Shown here in pieces: positions 18,407 through 27,929 of a stretch of 64,000 bases of DNA; position 1 is the first letter of the stretch; each line of letters opens with the position of its first letter. Below the pieces are notes generated by a model that worked only from the letters and a program-made list of their open reading frames with translations, ran no database searches and had not been told where the DNA came from. Source of the DNA: Paenibacillus sp. RC334. GTDB lineage: Bacteria; Bacillota; Bacilli; Paenibacillales; Paenibacillaceae. The stretch covers positions 3,348,001 through 3,412,000 of the forward strand of contig NZ_CP125370.1 in the NCBI RefSeq assembly GCF_030034735.1, written 5' to 3'. The translations under genes and the position numbers were made by a program.

Positions 18407-19750
18407 TTAAACTTCGTTTTCCTCCAAAAATTTAATATCAAAATCGCCCTTGACGAAGGTCGGATGCTCCAACAAACGTTGATGAAAAGAAATCGTTGTC
18501 GGTATGCCTTCAATAGCAAATTCGGACAGAGCCCGCTTCATTTTGGCAATCGCTTCCTGACGTGTAGGCGCCCACACAATCAATTTGGCGATCATGGAGT
18601 CATAATAAGGAGGAATGCTGTAGCCCGGATAAGCTGCGCTGTCTACGCGTACCCCTGGGCCGCCTGGAGGCAGATAAAATCCGATTTTACCCGGTGCAGG
18701 CATAAAATTGCGATCCGGGTCCTCGGCGTTAATACGGCACTCCATCGCCCATCCATTGATGGTGACTTCTTCCTGTGTAAAGGAAAGCGGATGCCCCTCA
18801 GCGACCAAAATCATTTCCTTAATCAAATCCACACCGGTAATCATCTCCGTTACGGGATGTTCTACCTGAATACGTGTGTTCATTTCCATAAAATAAAATT
18901 GATTATCCGGTCCAAGCAAAAATTCCAGCGTTCCCGCACCGGAATATTGTACAGCCAAAGCCGCACGAACGGCTGCCTGGCCCATTTCTTCACGCACATC
19001 CTGCGAAAGTACAGGACACGGCGCTTCCTCCAGCAGCTTCTGACGACGGCGCTGCACAGAGCAGTCCCGTTCGCCCAGATGCGCAACATTGCCGTGCTTG
19101 TCCGCTATGATCTGAATCTCCACGTGCTTCATACCGGTCAAATATTTTTCCAGATACACACCTGCGTTACCAAACGCTTTTTGCGCTTCCTGCTGGGCGG
19201 TAGTAATTTGTTGAATAAGATTATCCTCATCCTCGGCGATACGGATACCTTTACCGCCGCCACCTGCTGTGGCCTTGATGATTACCGGATAGCCAATATC
19301 GCGAGCAATGGTAATGGCATCCTGCAAATCCTCCACCAGCCCGTCCGAACCCGGAATGACCGGAACCCCGGCATCCTTCATCGTCTGCTTGGCAACAGCC
19401 TTATCCCCCATTTTGTTAATCGCTTCTGGAGAAGGACCAATAAATGTAATATTGCAAGATTCGCAAATTTCAGCGAAGTCGGCGTTTTCAGCTAAAAATC
19501 CGTAACCTGGATGAATCGCATCACATTCAGTCAATGTCGCAACGCTCATCAAGTTCGTAAAATTCAGGTAGCTGTCCTTGGACAGCGTCGGTCCGATACA
19601 GTAAGCCTCATCTGCGAGACGCACATGTAACGAATCCTTGTCGGCTTCCGAATATACGGCAACCGTCGAAATATTCATTTCGCGGCAAGCGCGAATGATA
19701 CGAACCGCAATTTCCCCACGATTCGCAATCAATACTTTTTGAAATGTCAT
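18407..19750 (-). CDS. accC: Biotin carboxylase subunit of acetyl-CoA carboxylase
   Basis: An ATP-grasp enzyme of 447 residues that carboxylates the biotin on AccB, the first step of fatty-acid synthesis. It has the N-terminal [17 protein letters not shown], the ATP loop [10 protein letters not shown], and [13 protein letters not shown] with catalytic residues. ATG follows GGGAGG. It lies 63 bases after accB on the same strand, the usual accBC operon. Full family length. Confidence 0.97.
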   Translation of the reverse strand: MTFQKVLIANRGEIAVRIIRACREMNISTVAVYSEADKDSLHVRLADEAYCIGPTLSKDSYLNFTNLMSVATLTECDAIHPGYGFLAENADFAEICESCNITFIGPSPEAINKMGDKAVAKQTMKDAGVPVIPGSDGLVEDLQDAITIARDIGYPVIIKATAGGGGKGIRIAEDEDNLIQQITTAQQEAQKAFGNAGVYLEKYLTGMKHVEIQIIADKHGNVAHLGERDCSVQRRRQKLLEEAPCPVLSQDVREEMGQAAVRAALAVQYSGAGTLEFLLGPDNQFYFMEMNTRIQVEHPVTEMITGVDLIKEMILVAEGHPLSFTQEEVTINGWAMECRINAEDPDRNFMPAPGKIGFYLPPGGPGVRVDSAAYPGYSIPPYYDSMIAKLIVWAPTRQEAIAKMKRALSEFAIEGIPTTISFHQRLLEHPTFVKGDFDIKFLEENEV

Positions 19751-19813
19751 GACTTTATCCTCCCTGGGAGCAGCCTGGCTGAACCCTCAAAACAGAGGGT
19801 ACAAGCGAGCGTA

Positions 19814-20305
19814 TTACTCCGGTTTCACAAGGAACAATGGCTGGCCATACTCGACCAACTGTCCGTTTTCGGCCAAAATTTCCACAATTTCGCCCTTCAC
19901 TTCAGCTTCCAGCTCGTTCATCAGCTTCATCGCCTCAATAATACACACCGTTGTTTTCTCGCCTACTTTACTGCCGATACTCACATACGAAGCCGTATCC
20001 GGGGATGAAGAACTATAGAAAGTGCCCACCATCGGAGATACGATTTTATGTAGATTGCTTGCATATTCCTTAGTCTCCCCAACAGATGCATGTCCTGCAT
20101 CGGACTGTGCTTGTGGATTCGGAATAGCAGCTTGTGGTGCCACCGTATAAGTAGGTGCTGCCACAGGAGCCTGTACCGTAACGATCTCGCTTTTGCCCGG
20201 TTTACGGATCAACAGGCGAGTTCCTTCATTTTCAATTTCAAGCTCATGTACAGACGTTTCATCCACCAGCTTGATCAATTCCTTAATCTCGCTTAATTTG
20301 AACAT
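19814..20305 (-). CDS. accB: Biotin carboxyl carrier protein AccB
   Basis: 163 residues. An N-terminal helical part ([20 protein letters not shown]) leads to a proline/alanine-rich linker (about 45-85) and a biotinyl domain. The biotin is carried on K127 in the EAMKLMN motif. It carries carboxyl groups between AccC and the AccAD transferase. First gene of accBC; the ribosome site GGAGTGA lies before ATG 20305. Confidence 0.96.
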   Translation of the reverse strand: MFKLSEIKELIKLVDETSVHELEIENEGTRLLIRKPGKSEIVTVQAPVAAPTYTVAPQAAIPNPQAQSDAGHASVGETKEYASNLHKIVSPMVGTFYSSSSPDTASYVSIGSKVGEKTTVCIIEAMKLMNELEAEVKGEIVEILAENGQLVEYGQPLFLVKPE

Positions 20306-20398
20306 CTCTATTAATCACTCCTTCAGCATTTTGCCGGTTGCTGATAACATTGTTGAAACAGCTTTATGTATTATATCACAATCATTAAAAATAGAAAG

Positions 20399-20429
20399 AG
20401 CCCGGAAATGTGCAGAAATCCGGGCTTTT
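20399..20429 (-). terminator. Terminator after spoIIIAH
   Basis: GCCCGG and CCGGGC flank a 14-base loop; the minus strand continues TCTTTCTATTTTT. The plus-strand side carries TTTTT too, so it may work both ways. Confidence 0.65.
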
Positions 20430-20443
20430 TCTCGATTTTTGTC

Positions 20444-21271
20444 TTATTGTGTAACATACTGGACGCTGATCTTGTCCTGTGTTACGTTCAGTTCTTTCAT
20501 GACCTTATCGACGATCGTTACCGCTTGCTTGGCATCCAGTTTTTCACTCAGAACCACTACCTTGTATTTATCAGCATCTTCCTCACGAACCACCGCATTG
20601 GCGAACTGCTGTTGAAGCTCTTCCTCAATTCCAGTGATTTTCGCCTGTTTGTCTTCCAGCACATGCAATTCTTTTTGTGCTTCTGCGGCTTTCTTGGCAG
20701 TGCTATCGTTCATTGCAGTCGTCAGCTCATCATTCTTCTTTTGATTCGCCACATCCCGCTCCAGCAAGTAGTTGTCGATAACAGCAGCGGCCGTTGGCTT
20801 CGCGGCTTGTTCCGTTGCCACCTGATCGAGCACCTGCTGGTCCGTTTTCGCAGTGGATGCTGTTTTGTCGTCACTTTTTGCCGCAGTATCCGGCACGGTA
20901 GCAGTAGTATTTTGATCCGATTTAGCAGACTCAGTAGCCTGGGCAGCGGCCGTATCTTTATTTTCGCCTGTAGTAGATTCGGTAGCAGGATCCGTTGCGG
21001 CAGCCGTGTCCGTCTTCGCGGAAGAGGCAGTTCCTTCTCCGGTTACTTCTCCATTAGTTACCACTTCATTCACTTTCAGCTCGTTTAATTGCTCTTCTGC
21101 CTTACCTGTCGCTTCCTGGGCGGTATCCTGCTTAACCTTGCTCACTTGCTCACTGTCCGCCACAGGCGGGTTAGCCGGGCTGGAGTCCTCCGTAAACAGA
21201 TAGTACGCAGACAGCACGACCATTAAACTCAACATGGACACCAGCCAAACGGTTTGTCTTTTGTTATTCAT
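20444..21271 (-). CDS. spoIIIAH: Stage III sporulation protein AH (SpoIIIAH)
   Basis: A mother-cell membrane protein that binds SpoIIQ across the intermembrane space and forms the SpoIIIA-SpoIIQ channel. Residues 8-27 are the membrane helix. Residues 30-170 are a low-complexity linker of Ala, Thr, Asp, Ser and Glu. Residues 170-275 are the conserved ring-building domain, ending MKELNVTQDKISVQYVTQ. At 275 residues it is well over the roughly 218 of B. subtilis; the extra length is in the linker. Last gene of spoIIIAA-AH. Confidence 0.93.
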   Translation of the reverse strand: MNNKRQTVWLVSMLSLMVVLSAYYLFTEDSSPANPPVADSEQVSKVKQDTAQEATGKAEEQLNELKVNEVVTNGEVTGEGTASSAKTDTAAATDPATESTTGENKDTAAAQATESAKSDQNTTATVPDTAAKSDDKTASTAKTDQQVLDQVATEQAAKPTAAAVIDNYLLERDVANQKKNDELTTAMNDSTAKKAAEAQKELHVLEDKQAKITGIEEELQQQFANAVVREEDADKYKVVVLSEKLDAKQAVTIVDKVMKELNVTQDKISVQYVTQ

Positions 21272-21330
21272 GTTCCGTCCTCCAATATCATTAAATTAGG
21301 ATTTCATTTATCCCTGATTAGGATTTCAAT

Positions 21331-21973
21331 CTATCCCTGCTTGCGCGGGACGACTGAAATTTTATAGGAAGGCACATTGAGTCCCTTCTGTACGGCATCC
21401 ACAATCAACTGCTTCACGGTGGGGTTTTCTGCTCCCATCGCCACCACCAGCACTCCCCTCACCTGCGGCTTTACTTTTTTTGTAACAATCGGGGTGTGCT
21501 GACCTCCTGACGATTCATAGGTGACAATCTCTCCATCGCGTGTATATTGAGTGGTATGTCGCTGACCGCCATTGGCATCCGTCTCGTTATTTTCTTCCTG
21601 CATATCCTTCACATTACGTTGAACGATGACTTCCTCGGTGGAGTCAACTGTAACCATGACATCGACGGTTCCTACACCAACAATCTGCTCCAGCATCTGC
21701 TTCATATTATCTTCGAACACCCTCTCAATTCCGGCAAAGGAACTTTCCTCCCCCCCCCGTTGTCTGAAGTGCGGGTTCATTTTTCATCACTCCAGGCGGC
21801 TCCCGCCCCACGTTTTCCGGGTCCACCTTTTTCACATTGACAAACGAGTTAAAAAGCATGATCGCGACCCCGATAAGACCGAGAATAAGCAGCCAGCGAA
21901 ATGAATTGAACCTTTTGGGCCCGTCTGCCCCCCCGCCCATCCATTGCTCCAGCTTTTTCATCCATTTGCCCAT
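21331..21973 (-). CDS. spoIIIAG: Stage III sporulation protein AG (SpoIIIAG), frameshifted at a nine-base G run
   Basis: SpoIIIAG forms the large ring of the mother-cell feeding-tube channel. The first frame, from ATG 21973, gives an N-terminal membrane helix (RWLLILGLIGVAIMLFNSF) and ends after QTTGGGGKFLCRN at 21725. The other frame carries the rest from EESSFAGIERVFEDNMKQML to SYKISVVPRKQG, the ring-building domain, and ends at 21331. The two join exactly if the run of nine C (21750-21758 on the plus strand) has eight. A separate ATG at 21780 opens the second frame but has no ribosome site. So it is one gene with a one-base insertion: real mutation, slippage site or sequencing error. Confidence 0.9.
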
Positions 21974-21989
21974 TTCTGCTCACCTCCTG

Positions 21990-22760
21990 TTACCATTCAT
22001 GTGTACCGTCCTGCGAAGAAAGTACCTGCACATTTTTGCTGTCGACACCCCATTTTTCGTGCAACAGTCCCGTAATTAAACCGAAAGCTTGCGTATCTGC
22101 TGTCTTTTCAACATCAGAGCCTTCCGCATGGTTGTTGGCACCCTCTAACGTTCCCTTCTCTTGGTCCGATGCTTTTACAGGTGTTGGCTCTATGCGGATA
22201 TTTACTGCTTTTTCAGCGACAGGCTCTACCATAATCGGCTTGGAGTCCAAATCTGGCGGGACATTCGTGTTTTTCTCCTTACGCCCAGACTGCTGCTCCG
22301 CCAACTTAACCACAACCGACTGAATCCCCGTTCCAGCCTCCAGATCGGACGCTCCCTGCTTCATCTGAGCAAGCGTAACCTGAACCGATTGAATTGCTAA
22401 CCCGGTACTTTGCTCCAGCTGTCCCTTGATTTCCTTGGCGACCTCTTGGCCAGCCCATTGCATGGAGCTTTGCTCCTGTTGCTGCTTCAACTTGTTGCCT
22501 TTTGCCAATATTTCCTCCAATGTTGGTTCGCCCTTACCCGTCTCTGCCTGACGTTGAAGATCAAACGCGCGCCCCAGAAGCTCAGAGGGACTGGTACTCA
22601 GCAAACGCACGACCGGAGAGAGCAGCGTCAGTAGAATAAGCAGGCTGAGTACGAGCTTGACATACCTTTCCATGGAACGGCTTGGCAAGATCATATCGAT
22701 AAAAGAAGCCAGCAGCACAATCAGCACCAGTTCCTTAAGCCAGCCTCCCAGCCAGGTCAC
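21990..22760 (-). CDS. spoIIIAF: Stage III sporulation protein AF
   Basis: 256 residues. Two membrane helices at the N-terminus (WLGGWLKELVLIVLLASFIDMILPS and YVKLVLSLLILLTLLSPV) and a long soluble part with a ferredoxin-like ring-building motif region near the C-terminus. The family's N-terminal pattern is clear. The start is GTG at 22758-22760 with GGAGGGGAG before it. Part of the mother-cell spoIIIA operon needed for late sigma-G activity. Confidence 0.92.
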   Translation of the reverse strand: MTWLGGWLKELVLIVLLASFIDMILPSRSMERYVKLVLSLLILLTLLSPVVRLLSTSPSELLGRAFDLQRQAETGKGEPTLEEILAKGNKLKQQQEQSSMQWAGQEVAKEIKGQLEQSTGLAIQSVQVTLAQMKQGASDLEAGTGIQSVVVKLAEQQSGRKEKNTNVPPDLDSKPIMVEPVAEKAVNIRIEPTPVKASDQEKGTLEGANNHAEGSDVEKTADTQAFGLITGLLHEKWGVDSKNVQVLSSQDGTHEW

Positions 22761-22798
22761 GTCACTCCCCTCCCTCCGTTTGATTTCCGATCATTCTC

Positions 22799-23989
22799 TC
22801 ACCTCATCATGACTGTCATATTGCCTGCCGCGAGCATGACCGTAATCGCAAGGAAGGACATTAAACCCACTGCCGCCAGCGCTGCGAAGACATAAATCAT
22901 GCTTTTACCGATTGCGTCCAGGCATTCCACAATAGGCGTATCTCCCAAAGGCTGCATAATTGCTGCTGTGACTTTATAGATCAGGGCCAGCGTTAGAATC
23001 TTGAGGGCAGGGAAGGCGCAGAGGAACAAGATAATGATGACTCCCACTAGACCAATGGCATTTTTCACGAGCAACGAAGCCGAAATGACCGTATCTGTCG
23101 CATCTGCCAGCGCCTTGCCAACCACCGGAACAAAACTGCCTGTAATATACTTGGCCGTGCGGATCGTTAATCCGTCAGTTACAGACGACGTCAAGCCCTG
23201 TACGGAAATGACACCCAGAAAAATGGTCAAAAGCACCCCCAGCACCCCCACTCCGGCGTTACGCAGCAGATCGGCTAACTGGGTCAGCTTGTATTTGCCT
23301 GTCAGTGAGTTGACCAGATACAACACCGCCGAGAAGAACAGCAGCGGGAACACCAGCGTATGAATGACCGTCCCGACCGTGTTGATCATAAATACAATCA
23401 GCGGGTGGGTGACCGAAACCGTTACGACGTTGCCCATCGAAGCCAGCATGGTAAACAGCAGGGGCAGCATCGCCATCATAAACTGAATCATGCTGTCAAT
23501 GGCTTCCTTTGCATAACCGATCGCTACACTAAAGCTGTTAATCGCCAGGATGATAATGACCATGTAGACAATGGCGTAGGCGACTTTGCTGACCTGATTA
23601 CTTTCAAAAGCACTTTGCAGAGTTTCCAGCACCATACTCATAATGCTGAGCATGACAATGGTGACGAGCAGCTTGGCATTCACCCGAATTTCGTGGATGA
23701 AAAAGTCGGCTATGGCGCTCAATACACCTTTAATGCTGAACCCTTCACCGCCCGGAAGCAGCATATCCATGAAGGAAGGCGTTTTCTGATCAGGGAAAAA
23801 TCCGCCATATTGCTGCATCAGCCCGTCCCAATAATGCTCTACCTCATCTTTGGGCATCTGCTCCGCCTGTTGTCTGATCCATTCATTCGCAGGTGTATCT
23901 GCAAACATGACCACAGCCGAGGCACACCAGAGACATAGCAGCAAAATGGCAACCACTTTGAGATTCGGCATGCCCTCCAGCCTTTTCAT
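22799..23989 (-). CDS. spoIIIAE: Stage III sporulation protein AE
   Basis: 396 residues, with a signal-like N-terminal helix (VVAILLLCLWCASAVVMFA) and about seven further membrane helices from residue 110 on. The multi-pass core contains the family segments GFSIKGVLSAIADFFIHE and GVLGVLLTIFLGVISVQGL. SpoIIIAE is the polytopic member of the channel. It has a GGGGTGATG site and lies 38 bases from spoIIIAF. Confidence 0.93.
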   Translation of the reverse strand: MKRLEGMPNLKVVAILLLCLWCASAVVMFADTPANEWIRQQAEQMPKDEVEHYWDGLMQQYGGFFPDQKTPSFMDMLLPGGEGFSIKGVLSAIADFFIHEIRVNAKLLVTIVMLSIMSMVLETLQSAFESNQVSKVAYAIVYMVIIILAINSFSVAIGYAKEAIDSMIQFMMAMLPLLFTMLASMGNVVTVSVTHPLIVFMINTVGTVIHTLVFPLLFFSAVLYLVNSLTGKYKLTQLADLLRNAGVGVLGVLLTIFLGVISVQGLTSSVTDGLTIRTAKYITGSFVPVVGKALADATDTVISASLLVKNAIGLVGVIIILFLCAFPALKILTLALIYKVTAAIMQPLGDTPIVECLDAIGKSMIYVFAALAAVGLMSFLAITVMLAAGNMTVMMR

Positions 23990-24001
23990 GGCATCACCCC
24001 C

Positions 24002-24391
24002 TCAGGCGGGCATCAGCTTCAGAATCGTGTCAATGATAATGCTGATAATCGGGATCGCCAGCACCATAATGAGCACCTTTCCTGTAAGCTCAATTTTGGA
24101 GGCAATCCCGTCTTGTCCCGCATCCCGAACCACCTGCGCTCCAAATTCGGCAATATAAGCGATACCGATAATTTTCAGCACGGTTTTAAAATAAATCATA
24201 TCCATGCCAGATGACCTTGCCAGACGCTCCAGCACAGCAACTACGGACCCAATCTTGCCAATCAACAGTAAAAAAATGACGATTCCCGCGGCTGTCGCAA
24301 TCAGAAAAGCAAACATCGGCTTCTGTTCCTTAATGACCAAAATAAGAACTGTGGCAATCAGGGCGAAGCCGACCACCTGAATGATTTCCAT
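24002..24391 (-). CDS. spoIIIAD: Stage III sporulation protein AD
   Basis: 129 residues with three to four membrane helices and almost no soluble part; QVVGFALIATVLILVIKEQKP at the start and FKTVLKIIGIAYIAEFGAQV in the middle are typical of SpoIIIAD. Belongs to the export apparatus-like membrane core. AGGTGG lies before the ATG. Nine bases separate it from spoIIIAC. Confidence 0.93.
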   Translation of the reverse strand: MEIIQVVGFALIATVLILVIKEQKPMFAFLIATAAGIVIFLLLIGKIGSVVAVLERLARSSGMDMIYFKTVLKIIGIAYIAEFGAQVVRDAGQDGIASKIELTGKVLIMVLAIPIISIIIDTILKLMPA

Positions 24392-24399
24392 GTGTCCAC

Positions 24400-24603
24400 C
24401 TACTGAAAAAGAAAGATAGATTTGATCTCTTGCAGAAGGTTATCCAGCATTCGTACCACCATGAACAGCACCACAACAAAGCCGATGACCGTTACCCAGT
24501 GGGCCATGTCTTCTTTGCCCATTTGCTTGAGTACGGTATGAATCATGGCGATAATAATGCCAATTCCGGCAATCTGAAAAATAGCGTTCACTTCTAAATT
24601 CAT
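24400..24603 (-). CDS. spoIIIAC: Stage III sporulation protein AC
   Basis: A 67-residue protein of two membrane helices (IFQIAGIGIIIAMIHTVLKQ and WVTVIGFVVVLFMVVRML), full length for the family. Start after GGGGTG. Small partner of SpoIIIAD in the mother-cell membrane. Confidence 0.93.
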   Translation of the reverse strand: MNLEVNAIFQIAGIGIIIAMIHTVLKQMGKEDMAHWVTVIGFVVVLFMVVRMLDNLLQEIKSIFLFQ

Positions 24604-24615
24604 TCGAGCACCCCG

Positions 24616-25134
24616 CTAATAGATCAAAATGACGATCAATGCTCCGATCAGCAGTCCCAGGCTTCTGCTCATGCGCTCGTATCTCACCTGATCCGCCTGC
24701 GCCTGCGCTTCCTCATGGGATAGCTGCTGGATGGTTAGCGCAATGTGCTTGATCTGGTCTTCACGGTCGCTGGTTCCGAGACTGTAAGCAAGCTGCCGCA
24801 TCGCTTCCTTCTCGGCCTGCTGCATACTGGAGCGGCTCCACGAGGCTTCAATCGCTTTATGCAGGCTTTCTCTGGCGGTCAGCCCAAAGGAGGGGTGCAT
24901 CCAGTGTGAGGCTTGCTTGAACAAGGTTCGCAGCGGCTCCCGCAACGGCTCTCCCGTCTTGGCAAAAGCATCCGGTAGCGGTGACACCCCGTAGGAAACC
25001 TCGGTGGTCAGCCTTTGCAGCGCGAGAATCAGCTCTCTGATCTGCCGCGGCCTCAGCGCAAACTGCCTTGCCCGCTGCCAGCCAGCCAGCGTAGCGGCGA
25101 GTATAACCAACGCGGCACCCAGCAGCTTAAGCAT
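24616..25134 (-). CDS. spoIIIAB: Stage III sporulation protein AB
   Basis: 172 residues with membrane helices at both ends (LLGAALVILAATLAGWQ and LGLLIGALIVILIY) and a helical soluble middle (RPRQIRELILALQRLTTEVS). Members resemble GspF-type secretion platform proteins. The start overlaps the spoIIIAA stop by eight bases, so the two are translationally coupled; CGGAGG lies before the ATG. Confidence 0.93.
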   Translation of the reverse strand: MLKLLGAALVILAATLAGWQRARQFALRPRQIRELILALQRLTTEVSYGVSPLPDAFAKTGEPLREPLRTLFKQASHWMHPSFGLTARESLHKAIEASWSRSSMQQAEKEAMRQLAYSLGTSDREDQIKHIALTIQQLSHEEAQAQADQVRYERMSRSLGLLIGALIVILIY

Positions 25135-26122
25135 AAGATATGCCTCCGTTCTGCCCTTCCCCAGACAGTGTCAGCCTGCGCTGTTTGGCATCTGCCAGCC
25201 GGAAGGAGACGCCCCGGCTCGTCCGCTCCAGCATGACGTAGAGCTGAAACAGCTCCTGTCCTGTAGTCAATCCGGCAAAAGCAGGCCGGGTCGCCATTTC
25301 AGCCACATCACGTCCATGTGCGGAAGCAATGACTGCGATCCCCGCATGAAGCGCTTCACGCACCGCTTCGGCATCCTCAGGTCGGCCGATTTCATCGACG
25401 ATCAGCACATCTGGCGACATGGAACGAATCATCATCATCATGCCTTCTGCTTTCGGACATCCATCCAATACGTCGGTTCGAGGTCCAACATCAAAACCGG
25501 GAATGCCCTTGTGACTGCCGGCAATCTCCGAACGTTCATCTATAATGCCTACTTTGAGCCCGCTTCGACGCCCCCCATTGCTTTCCAGCCCCCCGTAGCT
25601 TAGTTGCCGGGCCAAGTCCCTAAGCAGTGTTGTTTTGCCATGCTGAGGCGGGGACAAGATGAGGGTATGAAGGATTTTACCGGATTTTCGATCCGCTACA
25701 TAAGGCAATATGCGATCAGCTATACCGGGAATCGCCCGGGCAATTCTTACATTAAAGCTGCTTATATCCCTCAAATGCTCCACTCGCCCCCTGCTAAGCA
25801 CCGTTCTCCCCGCCAACCCGATCCGGTGACCCCCGGGAATGGTAATAAACCCTTTGCGAAGCTCCTCCTCCATGGTGTACAGGGAATGATTGCTGATAAA
25901 ATCCAGCAAACGGTGGGCATCCTCCCGGTCCGGCTTATAGGCTTCCATATGGTTCAAAGTCAGCCGACCGGCGGACGTTACAAAATGGTGTTCACCATTT
26001 GTATTAATTTCCAGCGGCCTTCCTTCCCGGACCCGAATTTCCTCCAGTTGCTTGAATATCGTTTCCGGAAGCTTTCCGAGTATACCGTGCAACGGTTCGG
26101 GAAATAACTCCAGCCATTCCAT
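25127..26122 (-). CDS. spoIIIAA: Stage III sporulation ATPase SpoIIIAA
   Basis: A 331-residue cytosolic ATPase related to type II and type IV secretion motors, thought to power the SpoIIIA-SpoIIQ channel. The Walker A loop is PPQHGKTTLLRDLARQ (about residue 154); Walker B is VLIVDEIGRPEDAEAV. First gene of the eight-gene operon, starting after GAGGGGG. The operon is expected to be sigma-E controlled, but I did not find a convincing sigma-E promoter in the upstream gap. Confidence 0.95.
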   Translation of the reverse strand: MEWLELFPEPLHGILGKLPETIFKQLEEIRVREGRPLEINTNGEHHFVTSAGRLTLNHMEAYKPDREDAHRLLDFISNHSLYTMEEELRKGFITIPGGHRIGLAGRTVLSRGRVEHLRDISSFNVRIARAIPGIADRILPYVADRKSGKILHTLILSPPQHGKTTLLRDLARQLSYGGLESNGGRRSGLKVGIIDERSEIAGSHKGIPGFDVGPRTDVLDGCPKAEGMMMMIRSMSPDVLIVDEIGRPEDAEAVREALHAGIAVIASAHGRDVAEMATRPAFAGLTTGQELFQLYVMLERTSRGVSFRLADAKQRRLTLSGEGQNGGISYA

Positions 26123-26297
26123 ACCGATGCCGCCCCCTCACAGTTGTCCTTTTTCTTTAAGACAAGTCTATGGCCGACTCTCGCTTTTTATGCCGAAAAT
26201 ATATCGAAAACCTAGTCATTGATTTCAAAGCTCCTATCCGCCTTTAACAAACATATTCCCCGCCACCTAAAGCTCCTTCATGGAATCTGCAAAAATC

Positions 26298-26336
26298 AAA
26301 AAAGGCACCCCGAAGCCTTGACGGCTAAGGGATACC
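26298..26336 (-). terminator. Terminator, second hairpin after lysC
   Basis: On the minus strand GGTATCCC (with AGCC inside) pairs with GGCT and GGGGTGCC, then TTTTTT. The whole 350-base gap between lysC and spoIIIAA holds this and another hairpin and no gene. Confidence 0.75.
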
Positions 26337-26363
26337 CTGGAACAAAAACAATAGATTCACAAT

Positions 26364-26411
26364 AAAAGAGGCTGCCCTTCAGCCCATCACTCGCTGAAAA
26401 AACAACCTCTT
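26364..26411 (-). terminator. Terminator, first hairpin after lysC
   Basis: AAGAGGTTG with TTCAGC pairs with GCTGAA and CAGCCTCTT on the minus strand, then TTATTG. It lies 64 bases past the lysC stop and before the second hairpin. Confidence 0.7.
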
Positions 26412-26474
26412 ACCTACCGCTATATTCTATGATTATAAAACTATGAATTTAGGAGGCGCAATATTCCCATTCAA

Positions 26475-27728
26475 TTACCGACGGTCCTGCGGTCCACCTA
26501 CAAATGCTTGCTCCTCAGTATCCAGATTGTACGCTGTATGCAGCGCCTGAATAACCCCATGGAGTTTGCCAGCCTCGATCACACACGATACCTTGATTTC
26601 AGATGTGCTTACCATTTTAATGCTCACGCCTTGTTCTGCCAACACAGCAAACATTTGCGCTGCAACGCCTGGATGGCTGACCATACCTGCACCTACGATG
26701 GATACTTTGACGAGGTTTTCTTCAGACGTCACTTCACGGTATGGAAGCTCTGTGCGAATGCCTTCCAACGTCTTCAAAGCTGCTTCGCGATCCGTTAGAG
26801 CCACTGTAAAGGAAAAGTCTGCTTTGCCAGCCTCAACACCGCTTTGCACAATAATGTCTACATCAATTTTGGCTCCCGCCAGCGTTCCGAATACTTTCGC
26901 CAATACACCAGGAGTATCGACTACGCCCAAAATACTGATTCTTGCTACATTTTTATCATATGCAATCCCACTGACTACTACGCCCTGCTCCATTACTGCA
27001 TCCTCCTTTACGACCGTTCCTTCATTATGGTTAAAACTGGACCGCACAATCAGCGGTACCCGGTTATGTTTCGCATATTCTACCGCACGCGGATGCAACA
27101 CTGCCGCACCCAGATTGGCTAATTCCAACATTTCATCATAGGAAATTTCTTTCAGCTTACGGGCAACCTCCACGATCCGTGGATCTGTAGAATATATGCC
27201 ATCCACATCCGTGTAAATTTCGCAAGCATCCGCCTGGATCGCCGCCGCCAGCGCAACCGCCGTTGTGTCAGAACCACCACGTCCCAGCGTCGTAATATCT
27301 CCTTCAGCAGACATCCCCTGGAAACCCGCAACCACGACAATTTTATTACTGCTTAGTGCATCCAGTACCCGCTGAGGTTGGATGTCCGTAATTCTCGCCC
27401 GACCGTGCTCGGATTCGGTACGGAAACCAGCCTGCCATCCCGTAAACGATACCGCCTCATGTCCCAACTGCTGAATAGCCATCGACAACAATGCAATCGA
27501 AATTTGCTCGCCAGTCGTCATCAGCATATCCAACTCACGTGCAGGCAACTGCTCATTCAGCAATTTGGCCTGGTCGATCAGTTCGTCTGTTGTATCCCCC
27601 ATCGCAGAAACAACAACTACACATTGATGCCCTTCACTCTGTTTCTCAACAACGCGTTTTGCCACGCGTTTCATGCGCTCCGTATCACCGACGGAACTGC
27701 CTCCGAATTTCATGACATACAAAGACAA
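26475..27728 (-). CDS. lysC: Aspartate kinase
   Basis: 417 residues; phosphorylates aspartate, the first step to lysine, threonine, methionine and diaminopimelate. The kinase domain begins KFGGSSVGD and contains TTLGRGGSDTTAVALAAAI. Two ACT regulatory domains follow (from about 265). Start codon is TTG at 27726-27728, with GAGGGAG nine bases before. No lysine riboswitch or T-box is seen in the 200-base leader, so this may be the lysine-insensitive or DapG-like class; I cannot assign the isoform with certainty. It stands alone between efp and spoIIIAA. Confidence 0.93.
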   Translation of the reverse strand: MSLYVMKFGGSSVGDTERMKRVAKRVVEKQSEGHQCVVVVSAMGDTTDELIDQAKLLNEQLPARELDMLMTTGEQISIALLSMAIQQLGHEAVSFTGWQAGFRTESEHGRARITDIQPQRVLDALSSNKIVVVAGFQGMSAEGDITTLGRGGSDTTAVALAAAIQADACEIYTDVDGIYSTDPRIVEVARKLKEISYDEMLELANLGAAVLHPRAVEYAKHNRVPLIVRSSFNHNEGTVVKEDAVMEQGVVVSGIAYDKNVARISILGVVDTPGVLAKVFGTLAGAKIDVDIIVQSGVEAGKADFSFTVALTDREAALKTLEGIRTELPYREVTSEENLVKVSIVGAGMVSHPGVAAQMFAVLAEQGVSIKMVSTSEIKVSCVIEAGKLHGVIQALHTAYNLDTEEQAFVGGPQDRR

Positions 27729-27881
27729 CGATATTCACTCCCTCAGACTCAACAGTATGTAACCTTGAGATGGCACAACCGACTTTGAACGTGACATCCT
27801 ACGGCATAACTTTAGTACAGTATAATACGAAAGTGCTGTGCGGAGCCAATGTTTTTTAATAACAGTTGTCCATAACAAATA

Positions 27882-27910
27882 ATCCCCTGCCCTTGACAAG
27901 GACAGAGGAT
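27882..27910 (-). terminator. Hairpin after efp
   Basis: ATCCTCTGTCCTTG pairs with CAAGGGCAGGGGAT on the minus strand with nearly no loop; only a weak T-rich tail (ATTATTTGTT) follows. Confidence 0.5.
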
Positions 27911-27929
27911 ATAACGAAGCTAGACCATT

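Noticed and set aside
18464..19495. 343-codon plus-strand frame
   Set aside because: Lies fully antisense to accC, which has all family motifs.
21331..21780. SpoIIIAG second half as an independent gene starting at ATG 21780
   Set aside because: No ribosome site, and the first half lacks its domain; one frameshifted gene is simpler.
26123..26297. Sigma-E promoter for the spoIIIA operon
   Set aside because: Only weak partial matches upstream of 26122; not strong enough to list.
26298..26411. Double hairpin after lysC as a riboswitch or repeat
   Set aside because: Both are plain terminators with T-runs, and they do not share the repeat blocks of copies A-C.
27729..27929. Lysine riboswitch or T-box ahead of lysC
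   Set aside because: None of the conserved leader motifs is visible in the 200 bases.
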